Of a stretch of DNA of 64,000 nucleotides, positions 44,375-53,470 are shown piece after piece (the stretch's first letter is position 1; each line of letters opens with the position of its first letter). Made by a program: the position numbers and the translations under genes. Below the pieces are notes generated by a model. It was given only the letters and a program-made list of their open reading frames with translations. It did not search any database and had not been told where the DNA came from. The stretch comes from Methylobacterium aerolatum (GTDB lineage Bacteria; Pseudomonadota; Alphaproteobacteria; Rhizobiales; Beijerinckiaceae): assembly GCF_022179085.1 (NCBI RefSeq), contig NZ_BPQE01000003.1:1-64000 (forward strand), in the 5' to 3' direction.

Positions 44375-46105
44375 ATGCCGAGCTTCCGGGAGGCCCGCGA
44401 CCTGCTGCTGGCCCATCGCACGGATTACGCCACCGCGGTTGCGCAGTTCGCGTGGCCCGAGCCGGTGCCGTTCAACTGGGCGCTCGACTGGTTCGATGCC
44501 GGACTCGCCGCCGAGTACCCCGACCGGCCGGGCCTGCGGATCGTGGAGGCCGCGACGGGAGCCGAGCAATCCCTGACCTTCGGCGAACTCAGCCGCCGCT
44601 CCAATCAGGTCGCCAACCGCCTGAGGGGCCTCGGCCTGAAGCGGGGGGACCACCTGCTCCTGCTGCTCGGCAACGTGCCCGCCCTGTGGGAGACCTTCCT
44701 GGCCGCCATGAAGCTCGGCGTGGTGGTGATTCCGGCGACCACGCTCCTCACCGCCGAGGAGCTGGCCGACCGGCTGGAGCGCGGCCGGGCCAGGGCCATC
44801 GTCGCCGGGCCGGAGCAAATGCCGCGTTTCGCGGGCCTCGACACCGACGACGTGATCCGCATCGTGACCGGGCCGGCGGCCGAGGGCTGGCTCGCCCACG
44901 ACGAGGCCTTCCACGAGGCCGAGACCTTCGCGCCGGATGGGCCGACGGGGGCCGAGGACCCGCTGATCCTCTACTTCACGTCCGGCACCACGGCGAAGCC
45001 GAAGCTGGTGCGCCACAGCCACCGCTCGTATCCGGTCGGCGCCCTCTCGACGATGTACTGGCTCGGGCTCCAGCCCGGCGACCAGCATTGCAACGTCTCG
45101 TCGCCGGGCTGGGCGAAGCACGCGTGGTCCTCGTTCTTCGCCCCCTGGAACGCGGGGGCGACGATCCTCGTGATCAACCAAGCGCCGTTCAACGCGCGCA
45201 TCCTGCTGGAGCAACTGGAGAAGACCGGCGCGACGACGCTGTGCGCCCCGCCCACCGTCTGGCGCATGGTGATCCAGGAAAAGCTCGAAGGGCGCGACCT
45301 GCGGTTGCGCGAGGTCTGCGCGGCGGGCGAACCCCTGAACCCGGAGGTGATCGAGCGGGTGAAATCCGCCTGGGGCCTCACCATCCGCGACGGCTACGGC
45401 CAGACCGAGACCACGGCGCTGATGGCCAACACGCCTGGCCAGCCGGTGGTGCCCGGCGCCCTCGGGCGGCCGCTGCCCGGCTACCGGGTCCGGGTGCTCG
45501 ATGCCGACGACCAGCCCGCCACCGAGGGCGAGGTCTGCCTCGAACTGGGGAGCCACCGTCCCGCCGGCCTGATGCAGGGCTACGACGACGGGCGCGGGCG
45601 CCTCACCGGAGCCGAGGGCGAGGTCTACCGCACGGGCGATGTCGCCTTCGTGGACGCCCAGGGCTGCTACACCTTCGTCGGCCGGGCCGACGACGTGTTC
45701 AAGTCCTCCGGCTACCGGATCAGCCCCTTCGAGCTGGAGAGCGTCCTGATCGAGCATCCCCTCGTCGCCGAGGCGGCGGTGGTGCCGGTGCCCGACCCCG
45801 TCCGCTACATGATCCCGAAGGCGTACGTGCTGCTCACCTCCGCCGCGACGCCGGGGCGGGAGGCGGCGCTGGACATCTTCCGCTTCACCAACGTCAAGCT
45901 CGCGGGGTTCAAGCGCCTGCGCGCCCTGGAGTTCGTGAGCGAGTTGCCAAAGACCATCTCCGGCAAGATCCGCCGGGTACAGCTGCGCCGCCTGGAGCAC
46001 GACGGCGTGACGGACGACCCCTACCGCGGCGTCTCCTTCACCCAATCCGATTTCCCGGAACTGAAGGGCGATGCCGAGCGCAAGCCCGACCAGACGGCGG
46101 GATAG
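44375..46105 (+). CDS. Acyl-CoA synthetase (AMP-forming)
   Basis: 576 aa of the adenylate-forming superfamily. AMP-binding signature Y-F-T-S-G-T-T-A-K-P-K near residue 205, Y-G-Q-T-E-T-T-A-L at about 343, and R-T-G-D-V-A-F then K-S-S-G-Y-R-I-S-P-F-E in the C-terminal hinge; the late P-K-T-I-S-G-K-I-R-R Lys. It resembles medium-chain or aromatic acyl-CoA synthetases. In this cluster it may activate a short branched acid; the substrate is not set. Confidence 0.9.
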   Translation: MPSFREARDLLLAHRTDYATAVAQFAWPEPVPFNWALDWFDAGLAAEYPDRPGLRIVEAATGAEQSLTFGELSRRSNQVANRLRGLGLKRGDHLLLLLGNVPALWETFLAAMKLGVVVIPATTLLTAEELADRLERGRARAIVAGPEQMPRFAGLDTDDVIRIVTGPAAEGWLAHDEAFHEAETFAPDGPTGAEDPLILYFTSGTTAKPKLVRHSHRSYPVGALSTMYWLGLQPGDQHCNVSSPGWAKHAWSSFFAPWNAGATILVINQAPFNARILLEQLEKTGATTLCAPPTVWRMVIQEKLEGRDLRLREVCAAGEPLNPEVIERVKSAWGLTIRDGYGQTETTALMANTPGQPVVPGALGRPLPGYRVRVLDADDQPATEGEVCLELGSHRPAGLMQGYDDGRGRLTGAEGEVYRTGDVAFVDAQGCYTFVGRADDVFKSSGYRISPFELESVLIEHPLVAEAAVVPVPDPVRYMIPKAYVLLTSAATPGREAALDIFRFTNVKLAGFKRLRALEFVSELPKTISGKIRRVQLRRLEHDGVTDDPYRGVSFTQSDFPELKGDAERKPDQTAG

Positions 46106-46160
46106 AAACCCCCTCCGTCATGGCATCGCCGACGCGTGACGACGACGCCGGAGAGAGGGA

Positions 46161-46188
46161 AGGCCCCACACTGTGCAGTGCGGGGCCT
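46161..46188. terminator. GC-rich hairpin between convergent genes
   Basis: AGGCCCCACACTG (46161-46173) with CAGTGCGGGGCCT (46176-46188), one mismatch, loop TG. It sits between the ends of the acyl-CoA synthetase and dps. No clear T-tract, so it may stop or trim either transcript. Confidence 0.6.
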
Positions 46189-46196
46189 CAAGGGTC

Positions 46197-46730
46197 TCAG
46201 TGGCCGCTGTCGGTGGCGTTGCGGGTGGTCTCGTAGAGGAACCACGTCCGCTCCTCGGACTGGTCGATCCACTCCTCCAAGAGGGAGGTGGTCGAGACGT
46301 CGTTCGCCTCGTCGGTGATCTCGTGCAGCTCGCGCATGTGGGCGGTGAGCGCCTTGTTGTCGTCGCGCAGCTCCTTGAGCATGTCGATCGGGCTCACGTA
46401 CGCCGCATCGTTGTCGGCGACGCGAGTGAGGCTCTTGGCCTCGCCGAGGGAGCGGAGGACCGTGCCGCCGATCTTGCGGGCGCGCTCGCCCACGGCGTCG
46501 ATGATCGAGAAGATCTGCTGCGCCTGCTCGTCCATGAGCAGATGGTAGTCCCGGAAGTTCGGGCCGCTCACATGCCAGTGGAAGTTCTTGGTCTTGATGT
46601 AGAGCGCGAACAGATCCGAAAGCAGGACGGTCAGGCCCTCGGAGATGGCCTTGACGTCCTTGGGATCGAGGTCGGTCGGCGTGTTGAGGCGGTCGCTCTC
46701 GACGCGGCGAATGGGCTTGGCCTTGGCCAT
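46197..46730 (-). CDS. dps: Dps family ferritin-like DNA-protection protein
   Basis: 177 aa. Four-helix ferritin-like fold with the Dps ferroxidase residues: F-H-W-H-V-S-G-P-N-F, then H-L-L-M-D-E-Q-A-Q-Q-I-F with the Asp/Glu ligands. Dps dodecamers store iron and shield DNA during oxidative stress and starvation. The Lys-rich start (M-A-K-A-K-P-I-R-R) may bind DNA. Independent gene. Confidence 0.93.
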   Translation of the reverse strand: MAKAKPIRRVESDRLNTPTDLDPKDVKAISEGLTVLLSDLFALYIKTKNFHWHVSGPNFRDYHLLMDEQAQQIFSIIDAVGERARKIGGTVLRSLGEAKSLTRVADNDAAYVSPIDMLKELRDDNKALTAHMRELHEITDEANDVSTTSLLEEWIDQSEERTWFLYETTRNATDSGH

Positions 46731-46873
46731 GGATGCTTGTCCTTAGTCATGCGGAGGCCGGCCCTCGGCGGGCGGGCCATGTTCCTCCGGCAATGACGGG
46801 ACGCCCGAATTGTTCCGGCCGATAAGGTCGCGGCGTGCCGATCCGGACCTCGCCGCGCGTGGCCCGAACCTGC

Positions 46874-48415
46874 TTAGCGCGATGGGCCGGAGCGCGCGCG
46901 GGGGGCGATGGAGCCCGTGGTCGCCGGGTCGGCGGGATGGGTCACGGCGGCGGCCGGGACGGGGGCCGGCGTGGCGCCCGGTGCCGGGCGCGGCGTGTCG
47001 AGGTTGTAGATGTCGTCGCGGAAATGCGCGCGACCGTCCGGCCCCGCATAGCCCGTGAGGTAGACGAAGGCGACCGGCACGGGCTTGGGCAGCTTGATGT
47101 CCCGCCGCTCCCCGTCCGCGATTCCCGTCTCGATCTCCATGGGGCCCCAGGTCGAGCCTAGGCCGTTCGGTCCTTCGACGCCCTGGAGCAGCCAGCCCAC
47201 CAGTTCCTTCACCTGTCCCACCCGGACGCAGCCGTGGCTGTGGAACCGCACCGACCGGGCGAAGAGCGACTTCGCCGGGGTGTCGTGCATGTAGACGGCA
47301 AAGCGATTGGGCATGTCGATGCGGACCTGGCCCAGCGAGTTGTCGAGCCCCGAATCCTGCCGCAGCGTGTAGTTGGCGGCCTTCTGGGTCGCCCAGTCGA
47401 TCTTCGTGGGATCGACCTCGGTGCCGCCGGGCCCGAGGATGCGGATGCGGTTCTTGGCGAGGTAGCCGGGGTTCTTCCGCATCTGCGGGATGATCTCGTT
47501 CTTCACCACCGAGACCGGCACCGTCCAAGTGGGGTTGAAGTTGATGTCCGTGATCCGGGTCTCGACGGTGGGCGTCGCCTTGTCCGGCGAGCCGACCACG
47601 GCGACATAGCGGCGCGTGACTTGACCCCCCTCCACCGCCTCGACGGTGGCCGAGGGAATGTTCACGGCGACGTAACGGTCGCCGAAGGCGAACTTCGTCC
47701 CCATCAACCGGGCCGCCGAGGCGGCGAGTTGGCGCTGCCGCGTCTCGGCGGGGACGTTCAGGGCGTTGACGGTGAGGCGGCCGAGGATGCCGCTGTCCGG
47801 CAGACCCAGGCGGGCCTGGAAGGCGGAGATCGCCGCCACCAGCGGCGGATCGAGGCGGTCGGATGGCGGCGCGCCTGCGGGGAGATCGCCCTCCAGGGTG
47901 AGATGATGGCGGAGCGCGGGGATCGCGGGATGCCGCTCGCCCGGTTTCACGCTGATCAGGCTGTCGGGCACCTTGTCCCAGCCGCCCGCCTCCACGAAGG
48001 CCGCGTAGCGCTCCGCCGCCTTGACGGTGGCGAGAAAGGTCTGCGGCGAGAAGGACGGGACCGGATCCGCTGAGACCTTCGCGTAGACGAGCGGTGCGGG
48101 CTCGCGGGATTTCTTCTGCGCCTCCTGCGGCTTGGCGGAAGTCGTCGGAGACTCGGCGGCGGCGGGGACGGGGGCGGGGGCCGCCGGCGCGAGCGGAGCG
48201 GGGATGACGGGCTCGGCGATCTTCGCCGGAGCCGTGACCTTTGCCGGCTCACTAACGGCGTTCTCGATCCGCGCGGGCGCGGGCGCCGCCGATTGCAGCT
48301 GCGGCGTCGGGGCCGGACTATCCTGGGCGAGGGCGGGCAGCGGCCCGGCCACGAGGGCGCTCAGGCACAGGCCAGCCGTGAAGACCGTGGGTGAACGACT
48401 CGGCGCGGAGACCAT
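46874..48415 (-). CDS. L,D-transpeptidase (YkuD family)
   Basis: 513 aa. Signal peptide (cut near A-L-A-Q, residue 31), a long Ala/Pro-rich linker (about 32-110), a peptidoglycan-binding-like region near 190-225 (F-Q-A-R-L-G-L-P-D-S-G-I), and a YkuD catalytic domain with H-S-H-G-C-V-R-V, nucleophile Cys396. It crosslinks peptidoglycan by 3-3 bonds or attaches partners. The C-terminus has A-D-P-A-T-T-G-S-I, a motif also in the lipoprotein at 3887. Confidence 0.92.
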   Translation of the reverse strand: MVSAPSRSPTVFTAGLCLSALVAGPLPALAQDSPAPTPQLQSAAPAPARIENAVSEPAKVTAPAKIAEPVIPAPLAPAAPAPVPAAAESPTTSAKPQEAQKKSREPAPLVYAKVSADPVPSFSPQTFLATVKAAERYAAFVEAGGWDKVPDSLISVKPGERHPAIPALRHHLTLEGDLPAGAPPSDRLDPPLVAAISAFQARLGLPDSGILGRLTVNALNVPAETRQRQLAASAARLMGTKFAFGDRYVAVNIPSATVEAVEGGQVTRRYVAVVGSPDKATPTVETRITDINFNPTWTVPVSVVKNEIIPQMRKNPGYLAKNRIRILGPGGTEVDPTKIDWATQKAANYTLRQDSGLDNSLGQVRIDMPNRFAVYMHDTPAKSLFARSVRFHSHGCVRVGQVKELVGWLLQGVEGPNGLGSTWGPMEIETGIADGERRDIKLPKPVPVAFVYLTGYAGPDGRAHFRDDIYNLDTPRPAPGATPAPVPAAAVTHPADPATTGSIAPRARSGPSR

Positions 48416-48502
48416 ACGCGACTCTCCCGACGGCGCCGGGGGCGGCGCGGTCTGCTGGGAGAATGGGGATGGATGGTTACCAATCCCCTCCGGCCTGCCT
48501 GC

Positions 48503-49684
48503 TCAGATTGTCTCACGCAGGCGCGCTCGCGCGACGGAATGATCCGGCGCGGCGCGGAAGGCGGCGATCAGGGCCTCGCGGAAGGGCTTGGGACGCATCG
48601 TCGTGTCGAGGGGCAGGGGGCGCTGCGCCAGCCCGTCCCTGCGGCGGTGATCGGGATGGTCGTTGAGCCACGTATCGCCGTCGAAATAGCCCCAGGTCAC
48701 CACCGACAGGGTGGCGGGCTCGTCGAGCACCACGTCGAGGAAGCGGCGGGCGAACTCGGCCACCGCCTTGTCGCGAAGGGCCGCATCGGCGGGGAACGCC
48801 TTGTCGTCGATGTCGAGTTCGGTGATCTCGATGCCGATGCCGAGCTGGCCGAGATCACCGATGAAGCGGCGGAACGCCTTCGGATCGAAGGGCTGATCGC
48901 TGATGAGGTGGGCCTGGATGCCGAACCGGCGGACCGGCACGCCCCGGGCGCGCATCCCCTCCAGCCGCTTGAGGACGCGGCCGCGCTTGGCCTCCACCCA
49001 ATCGAAGGCGTGCTCCAGGGAATCCTCGTTCCAGGCGAGCGCCGCCCGCGGGTCGGCCTCGCGGGCCCAGCGGAAGGCGAGGTCGATGTAGTCCGGCCCC
49101 AGCGCCGTGAGCCAGGGGCTCTCCCGCAGGCCGTCCGCCCGGCGCACCGGACCGTAGCCCGCCAGGACCTCGTTCACCACGTCCCAGGAGTCGATCACCC
49201 CCCGGTAGCGCCCGGCGGCGGTGTCGATCCAGCGGTGGAGGAAGTCTCCGGCCTGGGCGGCGCTCGCGTGCTCCAGCAGCGGGGCGACCCAGGCGGGCAG
49301 GGCCTCGTGCCAGACGAGCGCGTGACCGCGCAGGCGCTGCCCGTGCGCCCGGCCGAAGCGGACGACCGAATCCGCCGGGGCGAAGTCGGGGCGGCCCGGC
49401 TCGGGCAGCATCACCGCCATCTTCATCTCGTTGTTGCCGACGAGCACCCCGCAATCGCGGGCCATGATCTTTTGGAAGTTCGCGCTGCGGTTGAGGAGGT
49501 TCGACGGCACTGCCGCGCCGAATCCCAGCCCCTTCGCGGCGGCGGCACCCTGCGGCCCGTCCGCCGCCCAGGAGGGCCTTTTGAGGGGGCCGAACTCCCC
49601 GGCCGGCGCCGACGCGACGGGCCCGGCGAGGCCGGCGGCGGCCACGCCCCCGAGGAGGCTCCGGCGGTTCAGGGTCGTCGCCAT
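48503..49684 (-). CDS. GH10 family endo-1,4-beta-xylanase
   Basis: 393 aa. A Tat-type signal (N-R-R-S-L-L-G-G-V-A-A-A-G-L-A-G) sends it to the periplasm or outside. GH10 motifs: W-H-E-A-L-P-A-W, D-V-V-N-E with the acid/base Glu172, and E-I-T-E-L-D-I with the nucleophile Glu289. It should cleave xylan-type beta-1,4 bonds. No transporter or xylosidase gene lies beside it, so it looks like a lone plant-polymer enzyme. Confidence 0.92.
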   Translation of the reverse strand: MATTLNRRSLLGGVAAAGLAGPVASAPAGEFGPLKRPSWAADGPQGAAAAKGLGFGAAVPSNLLNRSANFQKIMARDCGVLVGNNEMKMAVMLPEPGRPDFAPADSVVRFGRAHGQRLRGHALVWHEALPAWVAPLLEHASAAQAGDFLHRWIDTAAGRYRGVIDSWDVVNEVLAGYGPVRRADGLRESPWLTALGPDYIDLAFRWAREADPRAALAWNEDSLEHAFDWVEAKRGRVLKRLEGMRARGVPVRRFGIQAHLISDQPFDPKAFRRFIGDLGQLGIGIEITELDIDDKAFPADAALRDKAVAEFARRFLDVVLDEPATLSVVTWGYFDGDTWLNDHPDHRRRDGLAQRPLPLDTTMRPKPFREALIAAFRAAPDHSVARARLRETI

Positions 49685-49777
49685 GCGTGTCCTCGCCCGT
49701 GCCGACCCCGCGGGGCGCTGGCGGTCTCTCGCCCCCGCCCCATGTCACGCCTGCCACAGAGCATGGAGCAAAGCGCG

Positions 49778-50620
49778 ATGTCCCGACACCCCGCGATCAC
49801 CCCCGGCCACAGCGCAGTGGTGACGGGCGCGGCGAGCGGCATCGGCCTCGCGGCGGCCAAGGCCTTTGCCCAGGTCGGCATGAACGTCTGGCTCGCGGAC
49901 CTGCCGGGGGAGGCCCTGCAGGCCGCCCACGCCGAGGTCGCCGCCCTCGCCGCCGTCGAGGTGCGGGCCGTGCCCACCGACGTGTCCGACCGGGGCGCCG
50001 TCGAGGCCCTGGCCGGCGCGGTCCTGCGCGCCGGGCCCCCGGCGATCGTGATGCTGAATGCGGGCGTCGAGGCCGGCGGCAAGCTTTTCTCCGATGCCGA
50101 GACCTGGGAGCGGATCATCGGCACCAACCTGTGGGGCGTCGTCAACGGCATCCGCTCCTTCGCCCCGGCCATGGCCAAATCGGGCCAGCCCGGCGCGGTG
50201 ATCGTCACCGGCTCGAAGCAGGGCATCACCACGCCGCCGGGCAACGCGCCCTACAACGTCTCCAAGGCGGGGGTGAAGTCCGTGACCGAAGCCCTGGCCC
50301 ACGAGCTGCGCAGCACGGAGGGCTGCCGGACCAGCGCCCACCTGCTGATCCCCGGCTTCGTCTATACCGGCCTCACCAAAGCCCGCGGCGTCGCCGAGAA
50401 GCCCGCCGGCGCCTGGACGCCGGAGCAGACCGTCACCTTCATGCTGGAGCGGATGGAGCAGGGCGACTTCTACATCCTCTGCCCCGACAACGAGACCACC
50501 CGCGCCCAGGACGAGAAGCGCATGGAATGGGCGATGGGCGATATCATCGCCAATCGCCCGGCGCTCTCCCGCTGGCATCCCGACCACGCGGAGGCGTTCA
50601 AGCGGTTCATGGAGGGGTAG
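49778..50620 (+). CDS. Short-chain dehydrogenase/reductase
   Basis: 280 aa from the ATG at 49778; in-frame ATGs at 49742 and 49763 are alternatives. Chosen because GGAG lies 8 bases before it and the T-G-A-A-S-G-I-G nucleotide motif then falls about 15 residues in. L-N-A-G-V instead of N-N-A-G, and Y-N-V-S-K with the catalytic Tyr/Lys. Substrate unknown. Divergent from the xylanase gene. Confidence 0.88.
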   Translation: MSRHPAITPGHSAVVTGAASGIGLAAAKAFAQVGMNVWLADLPGEALQAAHAEVAALAAVEVRAVPTDVSDRGAVEALAGAVLRAGPPAIVMLNAGVEAGGKLFSDAETWERIIGTNLWGVVNGIRSFAPAMAKSGQPGAVIVTGSKQGITTPPGNAPYNVSKAGVKSVTEALAHELRSTEGCRTSAHLLIPGFVYTGLTKARGVAEKPAGAWTPEQTVTFMLERMEQGDFYILCPDNETTRAQDEKRMEWAMGDIIANRPALSRWHPDHAEAFKRFMEG

Positions 50621-50762
50621 CTTTTCCGGCTTCCAAGAGAGCCGCCTGATGGTCTCACCGTCCCGGCGAACGAAGGTGGAGCCCGTCAGGGCCAGTGGGC
50701 GCAACCGTAAGGCTCAGATCGTAGGAGACGATTCGCGCAGAGAATTCAGTGCCGAAGCGGAA

Positions 50763-50786
50763 GTCATCGCTTATAAAAGCGATGAC
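50763..50786 (+). promoter_or_regulatory. Perfect 9-bp dyad upstream of a hypothetical gene
   Basis: GTCATCGCT (50763-50771), loop TATAAA, AGCGATGAC (50778-50786). It lies 24 bases before the preferred ATG at 50811, so it may be an operator or leader hairpin. If translation starts at 50649 it would instead lie in the coding region. Confidence 0.4.
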
Positions 50787-50810
50787 ACCAACAGGTATTG
50801 GACGGATCAG

Positions 50811-51236
50811 ATGGCGCCTCGACCCGCGCCCCGGAAGCAGGCCCGCGAACCCATCTTCGGCCCCCCGGCCACGACGCAGGAGCAGGCCTTCCTCCGATTC
50901 GGCAATGCCCTGCATTGGGTGGCCCATTTTGGCGGCGAGGGGCTCCCCTGGCCGGTACCTACTCCGCGAAAGGAGGGGCCGGACGCCGTGCTGGACATGG
51001 CTTTGGCGCGCTTGGTGAGAGCCGAACACCGGCTCGTCGCCGAATTCATCACCACGTTGACGAGTGGCCATGTCACCTTCGCCGAAGCGGTCGCCATCTG
51101 GCGACGGTCCGAGAGCAACACGATGCGAAGCCATTGGGAGGACCCCACTGCCTTCCTCCGTTTCCTCACTCATATCCGCGACCGGATCGACCCCCACTTC
51201 CAGCCAGCCTCCCGGCCGCGCTTCAAGGCGGGGTGA
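50811..51236 (+). CDS. Hypothetical protein
   Basis: 141 aa from the ATG at 50811; the frame also opens at 50649, which would give 195 aa, but the extra part is Arg/Ser-rich and spans a perfect dyad. The kept part has F-L-R-F-G-N-A-L-H-W-V-A-H-F-G-G and W-R-R-S-E-S-N-T-M-R-S-H-W-E, several Trp and His residues, and no signal. I do not recognise the family. Confidence 0.55.
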   Translation: MAPRPAPRKQAREPIFGPPATTQEQAFLRFGNALHWVAHFGGEGLPWPVPTPRKEGPDAVLDMALARLVRAEHRLVAEFITTLTSGHVTFAEAVAIWRRSESNTMRSHWEDPTAFLRFLTHIRDRIDPHFQPASRPRFKAG

Positions 51237-51360
51237 CGGCAAGCGTCGGGCAAACGACGCCACCCTTGGCGCGGCTCCTGCACCGGTCTAAGTCCGGCAC
51301 CTCACGGGCTCGCTCGGGAGCCGCACCACGGGGCATGCCGCCACCTTACGGGAGCCGCCT

Positions 51361-52836
51361 TTGGCCACGACGATCATTCCCGTCGCCTCCTTCGATTGCG
51401 TCGTCTTCGGCGCCACCGGCGATCTGACCGCGCGCAAGCTCCTGCCGGCCCTGTATTATCGGTTTCGCGATGGGCAGATCCCCGGCACCAGCCGGATCAT
51501 CGGTGCCTCCCGGTCGGAGCTGACGGCCGACGCCTTCCGCGAGCATGCCCGCGATGCGCTGAAGCGGTTCGTGACCGCCGCCGACCTGCCCGAGGACACG
51601 CTCACCGACTTCCTGGCCCACCTCGATTACGTGGCGGTGGATGGGAAGGGCGACGACGGCTGGGACGACCTCGCGCAGAAACTCGCCGAGCGGCCGGATC
51701 AGGTGCGGCCCTACTACCTCGCCACCTCGCCCGACCTCTACGGCTCGATCTGCCGCAACCTCGCCAAGCACGGGCTGATCGGCGAGAAATCCCGCGTCGT
51801 GCTGGAGAAGCCGATCGGCAAGGATCTGAAGTCGGCACAGGCGATCAACGACGCCGTGGGCGAGGTCTTCCCCGAATCGCAGATCTTCCGCATCGACCAC
51901 TACCTCGGCAAGGAGACGGTGCAGAACCTGCTCTCGCTGCGCTTCGCCAACACCATCTTCGAGCGGCTCTGGACCTCGGACGTGATCGACCACGTGCAGA
52001 TCACCGTGGGCGAGACGGTGGGAGTCGAGGGGCGCGCCGGGTACTACGACACCTCCGGTGCGCTCCGGGACATGCTGCAGAACCACATCCTGCAGCTCCT
52101 CTGCCTCACGGCGATGGAGAGCCCCCTGAACCTGGAGGCGAACTCCGTCCGCGACGAGAAGCTGAAGGTGCTGCGCGCCCTCAAGCCCATCACCGCCAAC
52201 GACATCCAGGCCGTCACGGTGCGCGGCCAGTACGTCGCCGGGGCCGTCGCCGGCCAGCCCGTGCCCGGCTACCTCGAGGAGCTCGGCCACGAGAGCCGCA
52301 CCGAGACCTTCGTGGCCATGAAGGTCGAGGTGCAGTCGGGCCGCTGGGCGGGGGTGCCGTTCTACCTGCGCACCGGCAAGCGCCTGCCGCGCAAGCTCTC
52401 CGAGATCGTGGTGCAGTTCCGGGCCTCGCCCTTCTCCATCTTCCCCGAGGAGGCCTTCGGCCGGGAGCCGAACCGCCTCGTCATCCGCCTGCAACCGCAG
52501 GAGGGTATGAAGCTCGAGGTGATGACCAAGGATCCGGGCCCCGGCGGCCTGCGCCTGCGCCCGACCGACCTCGACATCTCCTTCGAGGAGACCTTCAAGC
52601 AGCGCTATCCCGACGCCTACGAGCGCCTGCTGATGGATGTGGTGCGCGGCAACGCCACCCTGTTCATGCGTCGCGACGAGGTGGAGGCCGCCTGGGCCTG
52701 GGCGGGGACCATCCTCAAGGCGTGGTCCGAGCGGCCGGACGCGCCGCGCCCCTACCCGGCCGGATCCTGGGGACCCACCGCGGCGATCGCCCTGATCGAG
52801 CGGGACGGGCGCACTTGGCACGAGGAGTTGCGCTAG
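51361..52836 (+). CDS. zwf: Glucose-6-phosphate 1-dehydrogenase
   Basis: 491 aa from a TTG start, with a GGAG ahead of it at about 51351. Oxidises glucose 6-phosphate to 6-phosphogluconolactone with NADP. V-V-F-G-A-T-G-D-L-T-A-R-K-L binds the cofactor; R-I-D-H-Y-L-G-K-E is the catalytic signature; Y-L-R-T-G-K-R-L is typical. The 6-phosphogluconolactonase and Entner-Doudoroff genes that often follow zwf are absent here. Confidence 0.96.
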   Translation: MATTIIPVASFDCVVFGATGDLTARKLLPALYYRFRDGQIPGTSRIIGASRSELTADAFREHARDALKRFVTAADLPEDTLTDFLAHLDYVAVDGKGDDGWDDLAQKLAERPDQVRPYYLATSPDLYGSICRNLAKHGLIGEKSRVVLEKPIGKDLKSAQAINDAVGEVFPESQIFRIDHYLGKETVQNLLSLRFANTIFERLWTSDVIDHVQITVGETVGVEGRAGYYDTSGALRDMLQNHILQLLCLTAMESPLNLEANSVRDEKLKVLRALKPITANDIQAVTVRGQYVAGAVAGQPVPGYLEELGHESRTETFVAMKVEVQSGRWAGVPFYLRTGKRLPRKLSEIVVQFRASPFSIFPEEAFGREPNRLVIRLQPQEGMKLEVMTKDPGPGGLRLRPTDLDISFEETFKQRYPDAYERLLMDVVRGNATLFMRRDEVEAAWAWAGTILKAWSERPDAPRPYPAGSWGPTAAIALIERDGRTWHEELR

Positions 52837-53061
52837 GGCGTCGATCCAGGCGAAGGCGTCGGACAGGGCCGGAAAAATTTATTAAAAACAATAAGATAGC
52901 GGGATGATGCATCAACGGAGCGAGCGCGTCGCCGAGCTCGTCGCCCGTGCGATGGCGAATTCTCCACAGCTTACGGCCAAGCTGCCTTTTTCCCGGCCAA
53001 GGCGTCTGGTGTCACTGCGTGCGACGCGAAGGATTCGCGAGCGCGCAGGTAAGGGTTGGCC

Positions 53062-53253
53062 ATGCCACAGGGGAGCTTCGATATCGCCGCCGACGAGCGT
53101 CGCCTGGAGCGCTCGGTGGCCGCCGCCCTGCGGATCATCGACGCCGCGCAGATCGAGCGGCAGGCCCCGCCGGTGCGCCACGCCCGCGACCGCCTGACCA
53201 AGGTCTACCGTCTGATGCAACTGGCCCGGGCCAAGGAGCGCCTGGCGGTCTGA
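53062..53253 (+). CDS. Small hypothetical protein
   Basis: 63 aa from the ATG at 53062 (a TTG two codons earlier is possible). Charged and helical: S-F-D-I-A-A-D-E-R-R-L-E-R-S-V and V-Y-R-L-M-Q-L-A-R-A-K-E-R. No named family. It lies between zwf and tRNA-Arg, behind a 225-base gap whose middle is AT-rich. Confidence 0.5.
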   Translation: MPQGSFDIAADERRLERSVAAALRIIDAAQIERQAPPVRHARDRLTKVYRLMQLARAKERLAV

Positions 53254-53280
53254 TCGCCGCGATCCGGGCATGTCGGCCGG

Positions 53281-53354
53281 CGACCCCGGTAGGGCTCGAA
53301 CCTACGACCTGCCGCTTAGAAGGCGGCTGCTCTATCCAGCTGAGCTACGGAGTC
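53281..53354 (-). tRNA. tRNA-Arg (anticodon TCT)
   Basis: Full cloverleaf on the minus strand. Acceptor GACTCCG pairs with CGGGGTC, D arm GCTCAGCTGGATAGAGC, anticodon stem GCCGC/GCGGC with loop CTTCTAA (anticodon TCT), T arm GTAGG-TTCGAGC-CCTAC. The genome continues CCG after the discriminator, so CCA is not encoded. Confidence 0.95.
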
Positions 53355-53470
53355 TGGTGCCGACCGTTGCGAAAAGCCACGAGGACCGCCGTGGGTCAAG
53401 GCGCCGGGCCGTGTTTGGGGAATCGCGGGGCCGTCTTGTCGCGCGGGGTGGATTGCGCGCATAAGGCGCC

